Position numbers and translations under genes: made by a program
Origin: Anaerolineales bacterium UBA6131
GTDB lineage: Bacteria; Chloroflexota; Anaerolineae; UBA2200
NCBI GenBank assembly: GCA_002435875.1
Contig: DIVN01000090.1
Span: 1 to 6,378, forward strand
Direction: 5' to 3'
Length of the DNA: 6,378 bases
The notes under the pieces: generated by a model
Database searches by the model: none
Seen by the model: only the letters and a program-made list of their open reading frames with translations
What the model was told of the DNA's origin: nothing
Shown: one piece after another, positions 1 through 5,503 of the stretch
Numbering within the stretch: position 1 is the first letter of the stretch
How the letters are laid out: every line of letters begins with the position of its first letter

Positions 1-1
1 C

Positions 2-376
2 GACTTTTTCTACGCTACCGCCGTACGCCTCTACGCCGTCGACAGCATTCAAACCCTGATGGAGCGCGCGGTCTTTCTGGCCCCGGTGCTGGAAGAGGCC
101 TTCTTCCGCGGTGTGGTGCAGCGTGAGCGAGGGCTACTCGATGGGGCTTTTCTCTTCGGCTGCGCGCAGGCAGTGTATTTCGCGTCGGCCGCCAACATCT
201 TCCCGCTGGCCATCGCCGCTGTAGTTGTCGCCATGATGGCCCTCGGCGCTCTCTACGGTCAAGTCTACAGGCGTCACGGGCTTACCGGCAGCATAGGATG
301 CCACGCCGCAGTCAATTTTGTCCTTCTTGTGCTTCCGGCCGTCGCACTCAAGTTCGGTCAGCTCATGGCCTTCTGA
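2..376 (+). CDS. CPBP-family (CAAX/Rce1-like) intramembrane protease, C-terminal part
   Basis: The reading frame is open from the first bases of the window to a TGA at 374-376, giving the last 124 residues of a protein that starts outside. A polytopic membrane protein is evident: hydrophobic segments alternate with short basic loops. The CPBP family consists of membrane-embedded proteases related to the CAAX protease Rce1; bacterial members act in protein processing or bacteriocin immunity. Motif 1 (EExxxR) is seen as EEAFFR at 92-109, and motif 3 (HxxxN) as HAAVN at 302-316. Motif 2 should be FxxxH, but the matching place reads FGCAQ, with Gln encoded by CAG at 167-169. This may mean lost or altered activity. 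The ATG at 59 is internal, because conserved-looking coding continues upstream of it. The gene converges on the bactofilin operon. Its substrate cannot be inferred. Confidence 0.82.
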   Translation, partial: DFFYATAVRLYAVDSIQTLMERAVFLAPVLEEAFFRGVVQRERGLLDGAFLFGCAQAVYFASAANIFPLAIAAVVVAMMALGALYGQVYRRHGLTGSIGCHAAVNFVLLVLPAVALKFGQLMAF

Positions 377-388
377 CAAGTGGCAATC

Positions 389-411
389 GTGCGGCAGTAT
401 AAGAGCCGCAC
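389..411 (+). other. Stem-loop just after the CPBP gene
   Basis: A perfect 7-bp inverted repeat, GTGCGGC and GCCGCAC, encloses a 9-nt loop and begins 12 nt after the stop codon of the protease gene. No T-run follows on either strand, so it is not a textbook intrinsic terminator. It may still mark or protect the 3' end of the plus-strand transcript. Confidence 0.4.
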
Positions 412-424
412 TCCAGGTACCCGA

Positions 425-472
425 ACAAAAAACCAAAGCCCAGCGGTAGCCATATCGCAGCTAGCGCTGGGC
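425..472 (-). terminator. Rho-independent terminator of the M23-bactofilin operon
   Basis: On the minus strand, an 8-bp GC-rich stem (GCCCAGCG with CGCTGGGC, 472-465 with 445-438) is extended inward by a G-G mismatch and 4 more pairs (463-460 with 450-447). It is followed by a T-rich tract read from 437 down to 425. It starts 25 nt beyond the bactofilin stop codon. The stem plus T-tract fits an intrinsic terminator for minus-strand transcripts. In the plus direction no T-run follows. Confidence 0.8.
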
Positions 473-497
473 CAATACCACAGCAACAATCTCTTGC

Positions 498-917
498 TCA
501 GGACTCTTCACCTGTACTCGGTGGCTTGGCCGATCCTCCCTCAAGTAGGAAGGGCTCCTCATCCTTACCGACAATCAGGTTCTCCCCGCGGAACACGCCT
601 CCCTCGTCGATTAGCAGGGCCGCTACACGAACTTCTCCCCACACCCGTCCCGATGGCAAGATTTCCAGCCGTCCTGAGGCCAGGATTCGTCCCTGAAGGG
701 CTCCCCAAACCTGCACATTGTTCGCGACAATGCTGGCATTCACCCTGGCAGCTTGCCCGATCACCACATTGCCAGCTGTCTCGATGGAACCGTCAAAGTA
801 CCCGTCAACTCGGATGTTGCCCTGCGCCTTCAACTGCCCATCGAATCTGGTATTGGCACCCAGCACATTCTCGATCTTGCCGTCAAAGGCCACATTTGCA
901 CGGTCCTTACCGAACAA
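498..917 (-). CDS. Bactofilin (DUF583/CcmA family) cytoskeletal protein
   Basis: This 139-residue protein has the bactofilin layout: a short polar N-terminus beginning MFGK, a central domain at about residues 18-115 of repeated short beta-strand units with regularly spaced Gly and Val/Ile (for example FDGQL, VDGYFDGSI, GNVVIG, GALQGRI, GRVWGEVRV), and an acidic, Pro/Ser-rich tail. Bactofilins polymerise into nucleotide-independent filaments, often at the membrane, and scaffold cell-shape or peptidoglycan enzymes. The start codon is TTG at 917-915. It is chosen because the translation then begins with the usual MFGK and a purine-rich ribosome site lies just upstream. The gene starts 14 nt after the stop of the M23 peptidase gene, so the two are almost certainly co-transcribed. 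The terminator at 425-472 closes the unit. Confidence 0.93.
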   Translation of the reverse strand: MFGKDRANVAFDGKIENVLGANTRFDGQLKAQGNIRVDGYFDGSIETAGNVVIGQAARVNASIVANNVQVWGALQGRILASGRLEILPSGRVWGEVRVAALLIDEGGVFRGENLIVGKDEEPFLLEGGSAKPPSTGEES

Positions 918-920
918 ATT

Positions 921-927
921 CCCTCCC
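921..927 (-). promoter_or_regulatory. Ribosome binding site for the bactofilin TTG start
   Basis: The minus strand reads GGGAGGG, then AAT, then the TTG start codon. The match to the anti-Shine-Dalgarno sequence is strong, although the 3-nt gap is short. It lies in the 14-nt gap after the peptidase stop and supports TTG as the true start. Confidence 0.65.
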
Positions 928-931
928 GAGT

Positions 932-2011
932 CTAGTTGGTCACCACCACAGGCGCGTCCATCTCGAGATACCGCAGCGGGTCAACAGCCACACCGTCCAG
1001 CCTTATCTCATAATGAACATGCGGCCCTGTCGAGCGTCCAGAGTTGCCGGACAGGGCAATGGCAGCGCCGGCGCCAACCTCATCCCCCACATCGACCAAC
1101 AGCTTGGAATTGTGCCCATATACGGTACTGAAGCCCAGCGCGTGCTCAATCTCTACAGTCCAGCCGTAGCCAGATTGCCAGCCCGCCTTCTTGACCACAC
1201 CATCCGCTGTAGCAAAGACCTGGGTCCCATGCCACACGGGAATGTCAATCCCTTTGTGGAACTCCACCTTCCCCAGCAGCTCGCGATAGCCGTACTTCGA
1301 TGAAAGCCGTCTCGCTTCGGTGGGCCACAGGTGCGGGGCGGCTGCGAGAAGCTTGAGCTGCTTCTCCAAGTCAGCCAGAGTGGCACGCTTCTCGGGCTCA
1401 ATCCTCTCCATGCGTTCCACAACCTCGGTCCGCAACTGCAGCAGCTCACGCACCATACTTGGCAGGGTCACCTGCATCTCGACAACGTCCTGCCCCATCT
1501 CAACGGCGCTCATCATGCTACGTACAGGGTTCGTGGTTGTCAGTTGGCCGCCTTGCGCTCCCGTGCTTCCGCCTTCAGCTTCTGCGGGGACCGCCCGCCC
1601 GTACGGAGACAGCGAGGCGACCGCCGGTGTCGGCCGCAGTCTGGGCTGCGCCGGAGGCAATCCGATTAGCTCACGGACATCCGAGCTAAGCGCGCTGACA
1701 CTCGCAAGCTCCGAGCCGAGGCCTTCAACCAGCGTGGATAGCTCGCGTACCTCTTCCTGTTGAGACAGGATAGTACTGCGCATCTCTTGCTCGCGTGCGA
1801 ACTGCAGCTCGTGATCCAATCGCAGTTCGCGTACTTCCTGCCCAAGGCGATACGCCCGAACTGTCAGCACTGCGCCCCCCATGGCCAACAGCATCGCCCC
1901 CACCACAGATAGTGTCAGGCACCATGGCGCCACACGAAAGCTGAGCGGCGCTCGCTCGGAGTGAGGCACTACGATAAGAGTTAGCGGCTGTGTTCCCTTT
2001 GTTCGGGCCAC
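932..2011 (-). CDS. Membrane-anchored coiled-coil M23 family metallopeptidase
   Basis: A 359-residue zinc peptidase of the LytM/M23 type, expected to cut peptide cross-links of peptidoglycan outside the membrane. A short cytoplasmic N-terminus precedes one membrane helix at about residues 29-52. Helical, charged, probably coiled-coil segments follow at about 55-115 and 185-222, separated by a Pro/Ala/Gly-rich linker at 118-160. The M23 domain spans about 235-350. Zinc and catalytic residues are all present: H252 and D256 in HKGID, H300 in YGHN, and H331 and H333 in PHVHYE, so the enzyme looks active. The start is GTG at 2011-2009, with GGAGGG 9 nt upstream. The bactofilin gene follows after 14 nt. 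M23 peptidases paired with bactofilins are known in several phyla, where the filament helps localise or control wall cutting; that role is inferred here. Confidence 0.93.
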   Translation of the reverse strand: MARTKGTQPLTLIVVPHSERAPLSFRVAPWCLTLSVVGAMLLAMGGAVLTVRAYRLGQEVRELRLDHELQFAREQEMRSTILSQQEEVRELSTLVEGLGSELASVSALSSDVRELIGLPPAQPRLRPTPAVASLSPYGRAVPAEAEGGSTGAQGGQLTTTNPVRSMMSAVEMGQDVVEMQVTLPSMVRELLQLRTEVVERMERIEPEKRATLADLEKQLKLLAAAPHLWPTEARRLSSKYGYRELLGKVEFHKGIDIPVWHGTQVFATADGVVKKAGWQSGYGWTVEIEHALGFSTVYGHNSKLLVDVGDEVGAGAAIALSGNSGRSTGPHVHYEIRLDGVAVDPLRYLEMDAPVVVTN

Positions 2012-2020
2012 CCTGTCGTT

Positions 2021-2026
2021 CCCTCC
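2021..2026 (-). promoter_or_regulatory. Ribosome binding site for the M23 peptidase GTG start
   Basis: The minus strand reads GGAGGG followed by 9 nt and the GTG at 2011-2009. This decides the non-ATG start and places the first residues as MARTKG. Confidence 0.7.
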
Positions 2027-2119
2027 AGTTGCCTACTAACGATGCAATCCAGGCCGCCGGCGATGTCAGCGATCGCCACCTGGTCGGTCATGCCGCTTGC
2101 ACGGCACAGACTCTTGGAT

Positions 2120-2162
2120 GGCTGCAGCATGTGACATAGATGCGCAGGATTCATCTGCAGCC
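2120..2162. repeat. Inverted repeat GGCTGCAG / CTGCAGCC
   Basis: Perfect 8-bp arms lie at 2120-2127 and 2155-2162, with 27 nt between them. Each arm contains the palindrome CTGCAG. It overlaps the second inverted repeat at 2149-2175. It could be a two-site operator or chance. Confidence 0.35.
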
Positions 2163-2175
2163 CAACTAGATGAAT
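2149..2175. repeat. Inverted repeat ATTCATCT / AGATGAAT
   Basis: Perfect 8-bp arms at 2149-2156 and 2168-2175 flank an 11-nt spacer. The right arm touches a weak candidate minus-strand -10 box (2179-2174), so the repeat would sit over the start region of that promoter. An operator for the peptidase-bactofilin unit, or a leader hairpin, is possible. This is inference only. Confidence 0.4.
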
Positions 2176-2224
2176 AATCTGAAAGAATGCCGCCATCCTA
2201 CAACAAACAGCCGCCAGCGTCAAA

Positions 2225-2253
2225 TTGAGAGATGGGCGATTGTGTGCTATAGT
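2225..2253 (+). promoter_or_regulatory. Extended -10 promoter of the rdgB operon
   Basis: TTGAGA (2225-2230), a 17-nt spacer, then TATAGT (2248-2253) preceded by TGC, an extended -10 element. Spacing is ideal for the housekeeping sigma factor. With the last T of the -10 at position -7, transcription would start at 2260, the A of the rdgB ATG. This agrees with the absence of any ribosome binding site there. Confidence 0.75.
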
Positions 2254-2259
2254 GCCGAC

Positions 2260-2883
2260 ATGGTTCCCATTCTGATAGCCACCAACAACGCAGGCAAGCT
2301 GCGTGAGTTCGAGCAGCTCCTTGCCTCTTTACCCATTTCCCTCGAATCCCCTCACCAGCTCGGGCTCAAACTTGACGGCGAAGAAACAGGCACCAGCTAT
2401 CTGGAGAATGCTCGCGCCAAGGCGCTGGCTGGACAGCAGGCCAGCGGCTTGTTGACCCTGGCTGACGACTCTGGGCTCGAGGTCGAGGCGCTAGACGGCG
2501 AACCTGGCATTTACTCCGCTCGCCAAGGCGGCCCCGGTCTCGACGATATCGCTCGCTACGAGCTGCTCTTACAGCGGCTCTGCACAGTACCCTGGCCGCA
2601 GCGGACCGCCCACTTCCGATGTGTAGTGGTGGCGGCCACCCCCACAGGTGAGATATTCCATGCCGAAGGCAGTTGTACCGGCAAGATCGCCTTTCACCCC
2701 AGCGGAGCCCATGGCTTCGGATATGACCCGATCTTCTACCTGCCAGAGTACCATCAAAGCATGAGCGAGCTCAGCCCCACTCTAAAAAACTCTATCAGCC
2801 ACCGCGCCCGTGCCGTGCAGGCCATTGTGCCCATCCTCACCCGGATCATTGCCGCAACTGTCCAGCCTGACGGAGCTGCCTGA
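2260..2883 (+). CDS. rdgB: RdgB/HAM1 family non-canonical purine NTP pyrophosphatase
   Basis: A 207-residue enzyme of the ITPase/HAM1 family, which hydrolyses dITP, ITP and XTP to the monophosphate and pyrophosphate and so keeps deaminated purines out of DNA and RNA. Family motifs occur in order: TNNAGK at residues 8-13 (substrate binding), ADDSGLEV at 68-75 with the catalytic Asp, GIYSAR at 83-88, HGFGYDPIF at 151-159, SPTLKN at 172-177 and SHRARA at 180-185. Length is typical. The ATG at 2260 is chosen because it gives the standard N-terminus (VPILIATNN); a longer frame from 2170 would run through the promoter. No Shine-Dalgarno is present and the predicted +1 is the A of this ATG, so the mRNA is probably leaderless. 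The stop overlaps the next start (TGATG). Confidence 0.96.
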   Translation: MVPILIATNNAGKLREFEQLLASLPISLESPHQLGLKLDGEETGTSYLENARAKALAGQQASGLLTLADDSGLEVEALDGEPGIYSARQGGPGLDDIARYELLLQRLCTVPWPQRTAHFRCVVVAATPTGEIFHAEGSCTGKIAFHPSGAHGFGYDPIFYLPEYHQSMSELSPTLKNSISHRARAVQAIVPILTRIIAATVQPDGAA

Positions 2884-3404
2884 TGGGCTGTGTGATCGGT
2901 CTCACCCAGGCTTTGACGATGCGCGACGAATGCAGACGAGTAGCGCACACCGTCGTCTTTACCAACGGCGTTTTCGATTTGCTGCATGTCGGCCATGTCC
3001 GCTACTTGCAGGCAGCGCGCCACCAGGGTGATTCCCTGTTCGTGGGACTCAACAGCGATACGTCATCGCAGCAGCTCAAGGGTCCCGGCAGGCCGCTCGT
3101 ACCCGAGGGCGAGAGAGCTGAGATACTGGCTGCCCTGAGCTGCGTAGATTATGTCATCATTTTCCACGAGCTTACGGCCTGCAACATCGTTGCCAGCTTG
3201 AAACCAGACATCTATGTCAAAGGGGGCGACTACCTGCCTGGTCCTGATGCCGCAGCCAGTAAGCTGCTGCCTGAAGCATCAATCGTCGCTCAGTACGGCG
3301 GCAAGGTTATCTTGCTACCATACACGGAAGGTCATTCCACAACGCAGTTGCTCGCTGCAGCGCATCAGTGCCGGATTCGTCCGCCGGAGCGGACAAACCC
3401 GTGA
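2883..3404 (+). CDS. rfaE2: RfaE2-type sugar-1-phosphate nucleotidyltransferase (HldE C-terminal domain type)
   Basis: A 173-residue, single-domain member of the cytidylyltransferase-like superfamily. The nearest family is D-glycero-beta-D-manno-heptose 1-phosphate adenylyltransferase, which makes ADP-heptose for surface polysaccharide. Motifs: FTNGVFDLLHVGHVRYL at about residues 26-42 with the nucleotide-binding HxGH (H35, H38), LNSD at 56-59, LKGPGRP at 65-71, AEILAAL at 79-85, VKGGDY at 112-117, and GHSTT at 150-154, where most relatives have GRSTT. The RfaE1 kinase domain of fused HldE is absent, so a partner kinase should be encoded elsewhere. The ATG overlaps the rdgB stop by one base, with GGAG 7 nt upstream inside rdgB, implying coupled translation. 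The exact sugar is not proven; glycerol-3-phosphate or ethanolamine-phosphate cytidylyltransferases share the fold but usually lack the LKGPGRP and KGGDY segments. Confidence 0.88.
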   Translation: MGCVIGLTQALTMRDECRRVAHTVVFTNGVFDLLHVGHVRYLQAARHQGDSLFVGLNSDTSSQQLKGPGRPLVPEGERAEILAALSCVDYVIIFHELTACNIVASLKPDIYVKGGDYLPGPDAAASKLLPEASIVAQYGGKVILLPYTEGHSTTQLLAAAHQCRIRPPERTNP

Positions 3405-5038
3405 CGGCTCCGGATCACCCCGCCGCTCCATCGTCCGACGTTCAGTCAGAGCAGCCTTCGGCGGCACCTGGCAAAGCGGCCGTGTCCTCCCTCGGCCGGG
3501 GCATCGCCGGGGCCGCCTTCATAGTGTCGCTCGACAACATTGCTAGCCGCCTTCTGGGCCTGCTCCGCGAAAACCGCAACGCCTACTTCTTCGGGGCCTC
3601 CGGCTCCATGAGTGCTTTTGCGGTGGCCTCCCTGATTCCCAAGAATATCTACGAGCTGCTTGTAGGCGGGATGGTCAGCGCCGCGCTGGTACCCGTTCTC
3701 AGCGAATATGCCGAGCATCGCCAAAAGGAAGAACTCTGGCACCTGATTAGCGTCATCCTGAGCACTGTGGTCGTCGTCATGGGGGGAATGCTCCTGCTGG
3801 CGGAGTTGGCAGCCCCTCTGTTCACGCGGGTTCTGGTTACCGGCTTTGGCCCCGAACTGCAACAGCTCACCACCCTGCTTATACGCATCATCTCCCCCGC
3901 CATTCTCTTCTTTGGGATTTCTGGAGTGCTCACTGCGGTGCTATACGCGCGTCAGGTCTTTGCCTACGCCGCTGTTGGCGCTGCTGTCTTCAATCTCGGC
4001 AGCGTGTTGAGTACCCAATTGCTCGCCAGAAGAATCGATATTTCCAGTCTGACCCTCGGCGTCGTCATCGGTGCGTTCCTACAAATGCTTGTACAACTTC
4101 CTGGCCTGCGCAGTACACGGATCCGCTTCGTCCTTGACTGGAACCATCCTGCACTGCGACGCATTACTAGGCTCTACATACCCGTATTGTTCAGCCTGGT
4201 GGTCAGTCAGATTGGCATCATCATTGATCGCAATCTGGCTTCACGCGTCGGCGAGCAGGCTATCGCCTGGATGGAGAGCGCGACGCGCATGCGCGAGTTC
4301 CCCCTTGGGCTGGTGTCGACCGCCGTATCTATGGCCATTCTGCCCACACTCTCCCGCCTTAACCTGGATACCGATCGTCAGAACTTTGCCCACACCCTGG
4401 GGCTCGGTCTGCGCCTTGTTCTTCTCCTCATCATCCCCGCCACGGTAGGCTTGATGATCCTCGGTCGCCCGCTGATCTCGCTGCTCTTCGAGCATGGCGA
4501 GTTCACCGCACTGGATTCATCTCAGGCAACACTTGCCCTGATGGGCTACATGCTGGGCACCCCCTTCTCGGCAGTCGACTTGCTGCTGATCTTTGCCTTC
4601 TATGCTCAGAAAGACACGGTCACCCCGGTCTTGGTGGGCATTCTCTCCGTCTTTATCTACCTCGGCGTCGCACCGCTTTTTGCCTTCTATCTGGGCTGGG
4701 GGATGATGGGCTTGGTTCTAGCCAATTCGCTGCAATTGACCAGCCATGCCTTCATTATGCTCGACCTGATGCACCGTCGACTTGGCAACCTGCACGAGGA
4801 ACACTTGGCCTCGACGACTGTGCGCATCATCGTTGCCTCCATCGCCATGGCCATCTGTACCTACCTCAGCTTCCTGGGTCTCCGTTCGCTCCTGCCTTCC
4901 CCAGGGATGCTTTCTCTGGCCCTTTGCACTGCTCTCTCAGCCACCGTTGGTGTACTGGTCTATGCTGCCTTCGTTCTTCGCCTGCACCTGCCTGAAGCCC
5001 ACATGATCCTGCAGTTGGTGCAGAGACGCCTTAGATAA
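3401..5038 (+). CDS. murJ: MurJ/MviN-family lipid II flippase
   Basis: A 545-residue polytopic membrane protein of the MOP superfamily, expected to flip lipid II across the cytoplasmic membrane for peptidoglycan synthesis. After an Ala/Pro-rich polar N-terminus of about 30 residues come about 14 hydrophobic segments. Family marks: LLGLLRE at 51-57, ASLIPKNIYELLVGG at 76-90, ALVPVLSEY at 95-103, SQIGIIIDRNLAS at 269-281, REFPLGLVSTAVSMAILPTLSR at 298-319, LLFEHGEFT at 361-369 and FYAQKDTVTPV at 400-410. GTG at 3401 is preferred: it overlaps the previous stop as GTGA, and GGAG lies 11 nt upstream. A GTG 33 nt earlier (3368) is in frame but has no ribosome site. Some charged residues important in E. 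coli MurJ appear replaced (see findings). It is the last gene of the rdgB operon; no clear terminator follows. Confidence 0.93.
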   Translation: MTAPDHPAAPSSDVQSEQPSAAPGKAAVSSLGRGIAGAAFIVSLDNIASRLLGLLRENRNAYFFGASGSMSAFAVASLIPKNIYELLVGGMVSAALVPVLSEYAEHRQKEELWHLISVILSTVVVVMGGMLLLAELAAPLFTRVLVTGFGPELQQLTTLLIRIISPAILFFGISGVLTAVLYARQVFAYAAVGAAVFNLGSVLSTQLLARRIDISSLTLGVVIGAFLQMLVQLPGLRSTRIRFVLDWNHPALRRITRLYIPVLFSLVVSQIGIIIDRNLASRVGEQAIAWMESATRMREFPLGLVSTAVSMAILPTLSRLNLDTDRQNFAHTLGLGLRLVLLLIIPATVGLMILGRPLISLLFEHGEFTALDSSQATLALMGYMLGTPFSAVDLLLIFAFYAQKDTVTPVLVGILSVFIYLGVAPLFAFYLGWGMMGLVLANSLQLTSHAFIMLDLMHRRLGNLHEEHLASTTVRIIVASIAMAICTYLSFLGLRSLLPSPGMLSLALCTALSATVGVLVYAAFVLRLHLPEAHMILQLVQRRLR

Positions 5039-5076
5039 CTGCAGCGGGTCAGGCGCACACCGCCCCAAACGGCTAT

Positions 5077-5105
5077 TTGCCAGAACACCGCCCGCGTCGT
5101 ATACT
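5077..5105 (+). promoter_or_regulatory. Promoter of the small tail-anchored protein gene
   Basis: TTGCCA (5077-5082), a 17-nt spacer, then TATACT (5100-5105). Each hexamer matches five of six consensus bases. Start would fall near 5112, giving a leader of about 42 nt. A 6-bp inverted repeat (CGCGTC 5093-5098, GACGCG 5110-5115) brackets the -10 box and could serve as an operator. Confidence 0.7.
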
Positions 5106-5153
5106 TGCGGACGCGTTTCGCCAATGTAGTACTGAAGGAGTTGCACAATCACC

Positions 5154-5399
5154 ATGGCCAAGTCCAAGAAAGCACGCAAGGCTTCCACCAGACAGGTTCG
5201 TCCCGCGCCGAGCAGTGTCGCAACGCCGCAAGCACCGGGCGTTAGCCAGACATACACGGCATCCAGCCGGACCGCAGCGCGGACGCACGTCAACCTGGCA
5301 TCCGAGTACCACTATGTCCTCGCTGACTTGCGCAAGATAGGCATTATCGCTGCAGCCATGTTCGTACTGCTTTTCGCCCTGGCCTTCATCGTGCGTTAG
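5154..5399 (+). CDS. Small single-pass (C-terminally anchored) membrane protein, unknown function
   Basis: An 81-residue protein. The first 16 residues are strongly basic (MAKSKKARKASTRQ). A Ser/Thr/Ala/Pro-rich, probably disordered stretch follows to about residue 48, then a short juxtamembrane segment EYHYVLADLRKI at 51-62, and one membrane helix at about 61-80 ending in Arg just before the stop. The N-terminus would face the cytoplasm. AAGGAG at 5135-5140 lies 13 nt before the ATG, which is longer than usual; no better start is in frame. It has its own promoter and ends before a strong hairpin terminator. I do not recognise a named family, though small proteins with a similar YxYVxxDLR-plus-helix ending seem familiar from Chloroflexota genomes (memory, unchecked). 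It is probably real given promoter, ribosome site and clean architecture. Confidence 0.75.
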   Translation: MAKSKKARKASTRQVRPAPSSVATPQAPGVSQTYTASSRTAARTHVNLASEYHYVLADLRKIGIIAAAMFVLLFALAFIVR

Positions 5400-5445
5400 C
5401 ACCCGACGGCACCTCGCAGCCGCTGGCAAAGTCCTGGACAAAGAA

Positions 5446-5480
5446 CAAGACGGGGGCTTTCTTCCTTTGCCCCCGTCTTG
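5446..5480 (-). terminator. Strong hairpin terminator between convergent genes
   Basis: A perfect 12-bp stem, CAAGACGGGGGC (5446-5457) with GCCCCCGTCTTG (5469-5480), closes an 11-nt loop. On the minus strand it is followed by TTCTTTGT, a U-rich tail, 24 nt after the stop of the minus-strand membrane protein gene. No T-run follows on the plus strand, but the stem lies 47 nt after the small plus-strand gene and may end both transcripts. Confidence 0.85.
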
Positions 5481-5503
5481 CACAACCTCTGCATCTTCAG
5501 CCC

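Larger units (their letters stand above)
2012..2224. other. Divergent intergenic region without a convincing gene
   Basis: This stretch separates the start of the minus-strand peptidase gene from the plus-strand rdgB promoter. It must hold the promoter for the peptidase-bactofilin unit. I see only a weak candidate: TTGTAG, 18 nt, then GATTAT read on the minus strand, with the -10 at 2179-2174. It also holds the two inverted repeats listed separately. A 36-codon minus-strand frame (2091-1981) has fairly GC-rich third positions but no ribosome site, and it overlaps the peptidase start, so I do not call it a gene. Confidence 0.6.

Noticed and set aside
389..411. Intrinsic terminator for the CPBP protease gene
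   Set aside because: The hairpin is real, but neither strand has a T-run after it, so it is listed only as a stem-loop.
718..1131. A 137-codon plus-strand frame over the bactofilin/M23 junction
   Set aside because: Shadow of two convincing genes on the other strand; no ribosome site or recognisable motif.
380..1303. A 307-codon open frame on the plus strand
   Set aside because: It lies antisense to the bactofilin and the M23 domain, both with clear family motifs. Its translation is Pro/Arg/His-rich low-complexity sequence with no domain, and it crosses a terminator.
1981..2091. A 36-codon minus-strand frame before the M23 peptidase gene
   Set aside because: Its first half has GC-rich third positions, but there is no Shine-Dalgarno site, it overlaps the peptidase start by 31 nt in another frame, and the peptidase has a good ribosome site of its own.
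2170..2259. N-terminal extension of RdgB from the ATG at 2170
   Set aside because: It would include the promoter elements as coding sequence and add 30 residues unlike the family, whose N-terminus starts just before the TNNAGK motif.
3368..3400. Upstream GTG start for MurJ
   Set aside because: In frame, but no ribosome site precedes it and it would overlap rfaE2 by 37 nt; the GTG at 3401 forms the common 4-base GTGA overlap.
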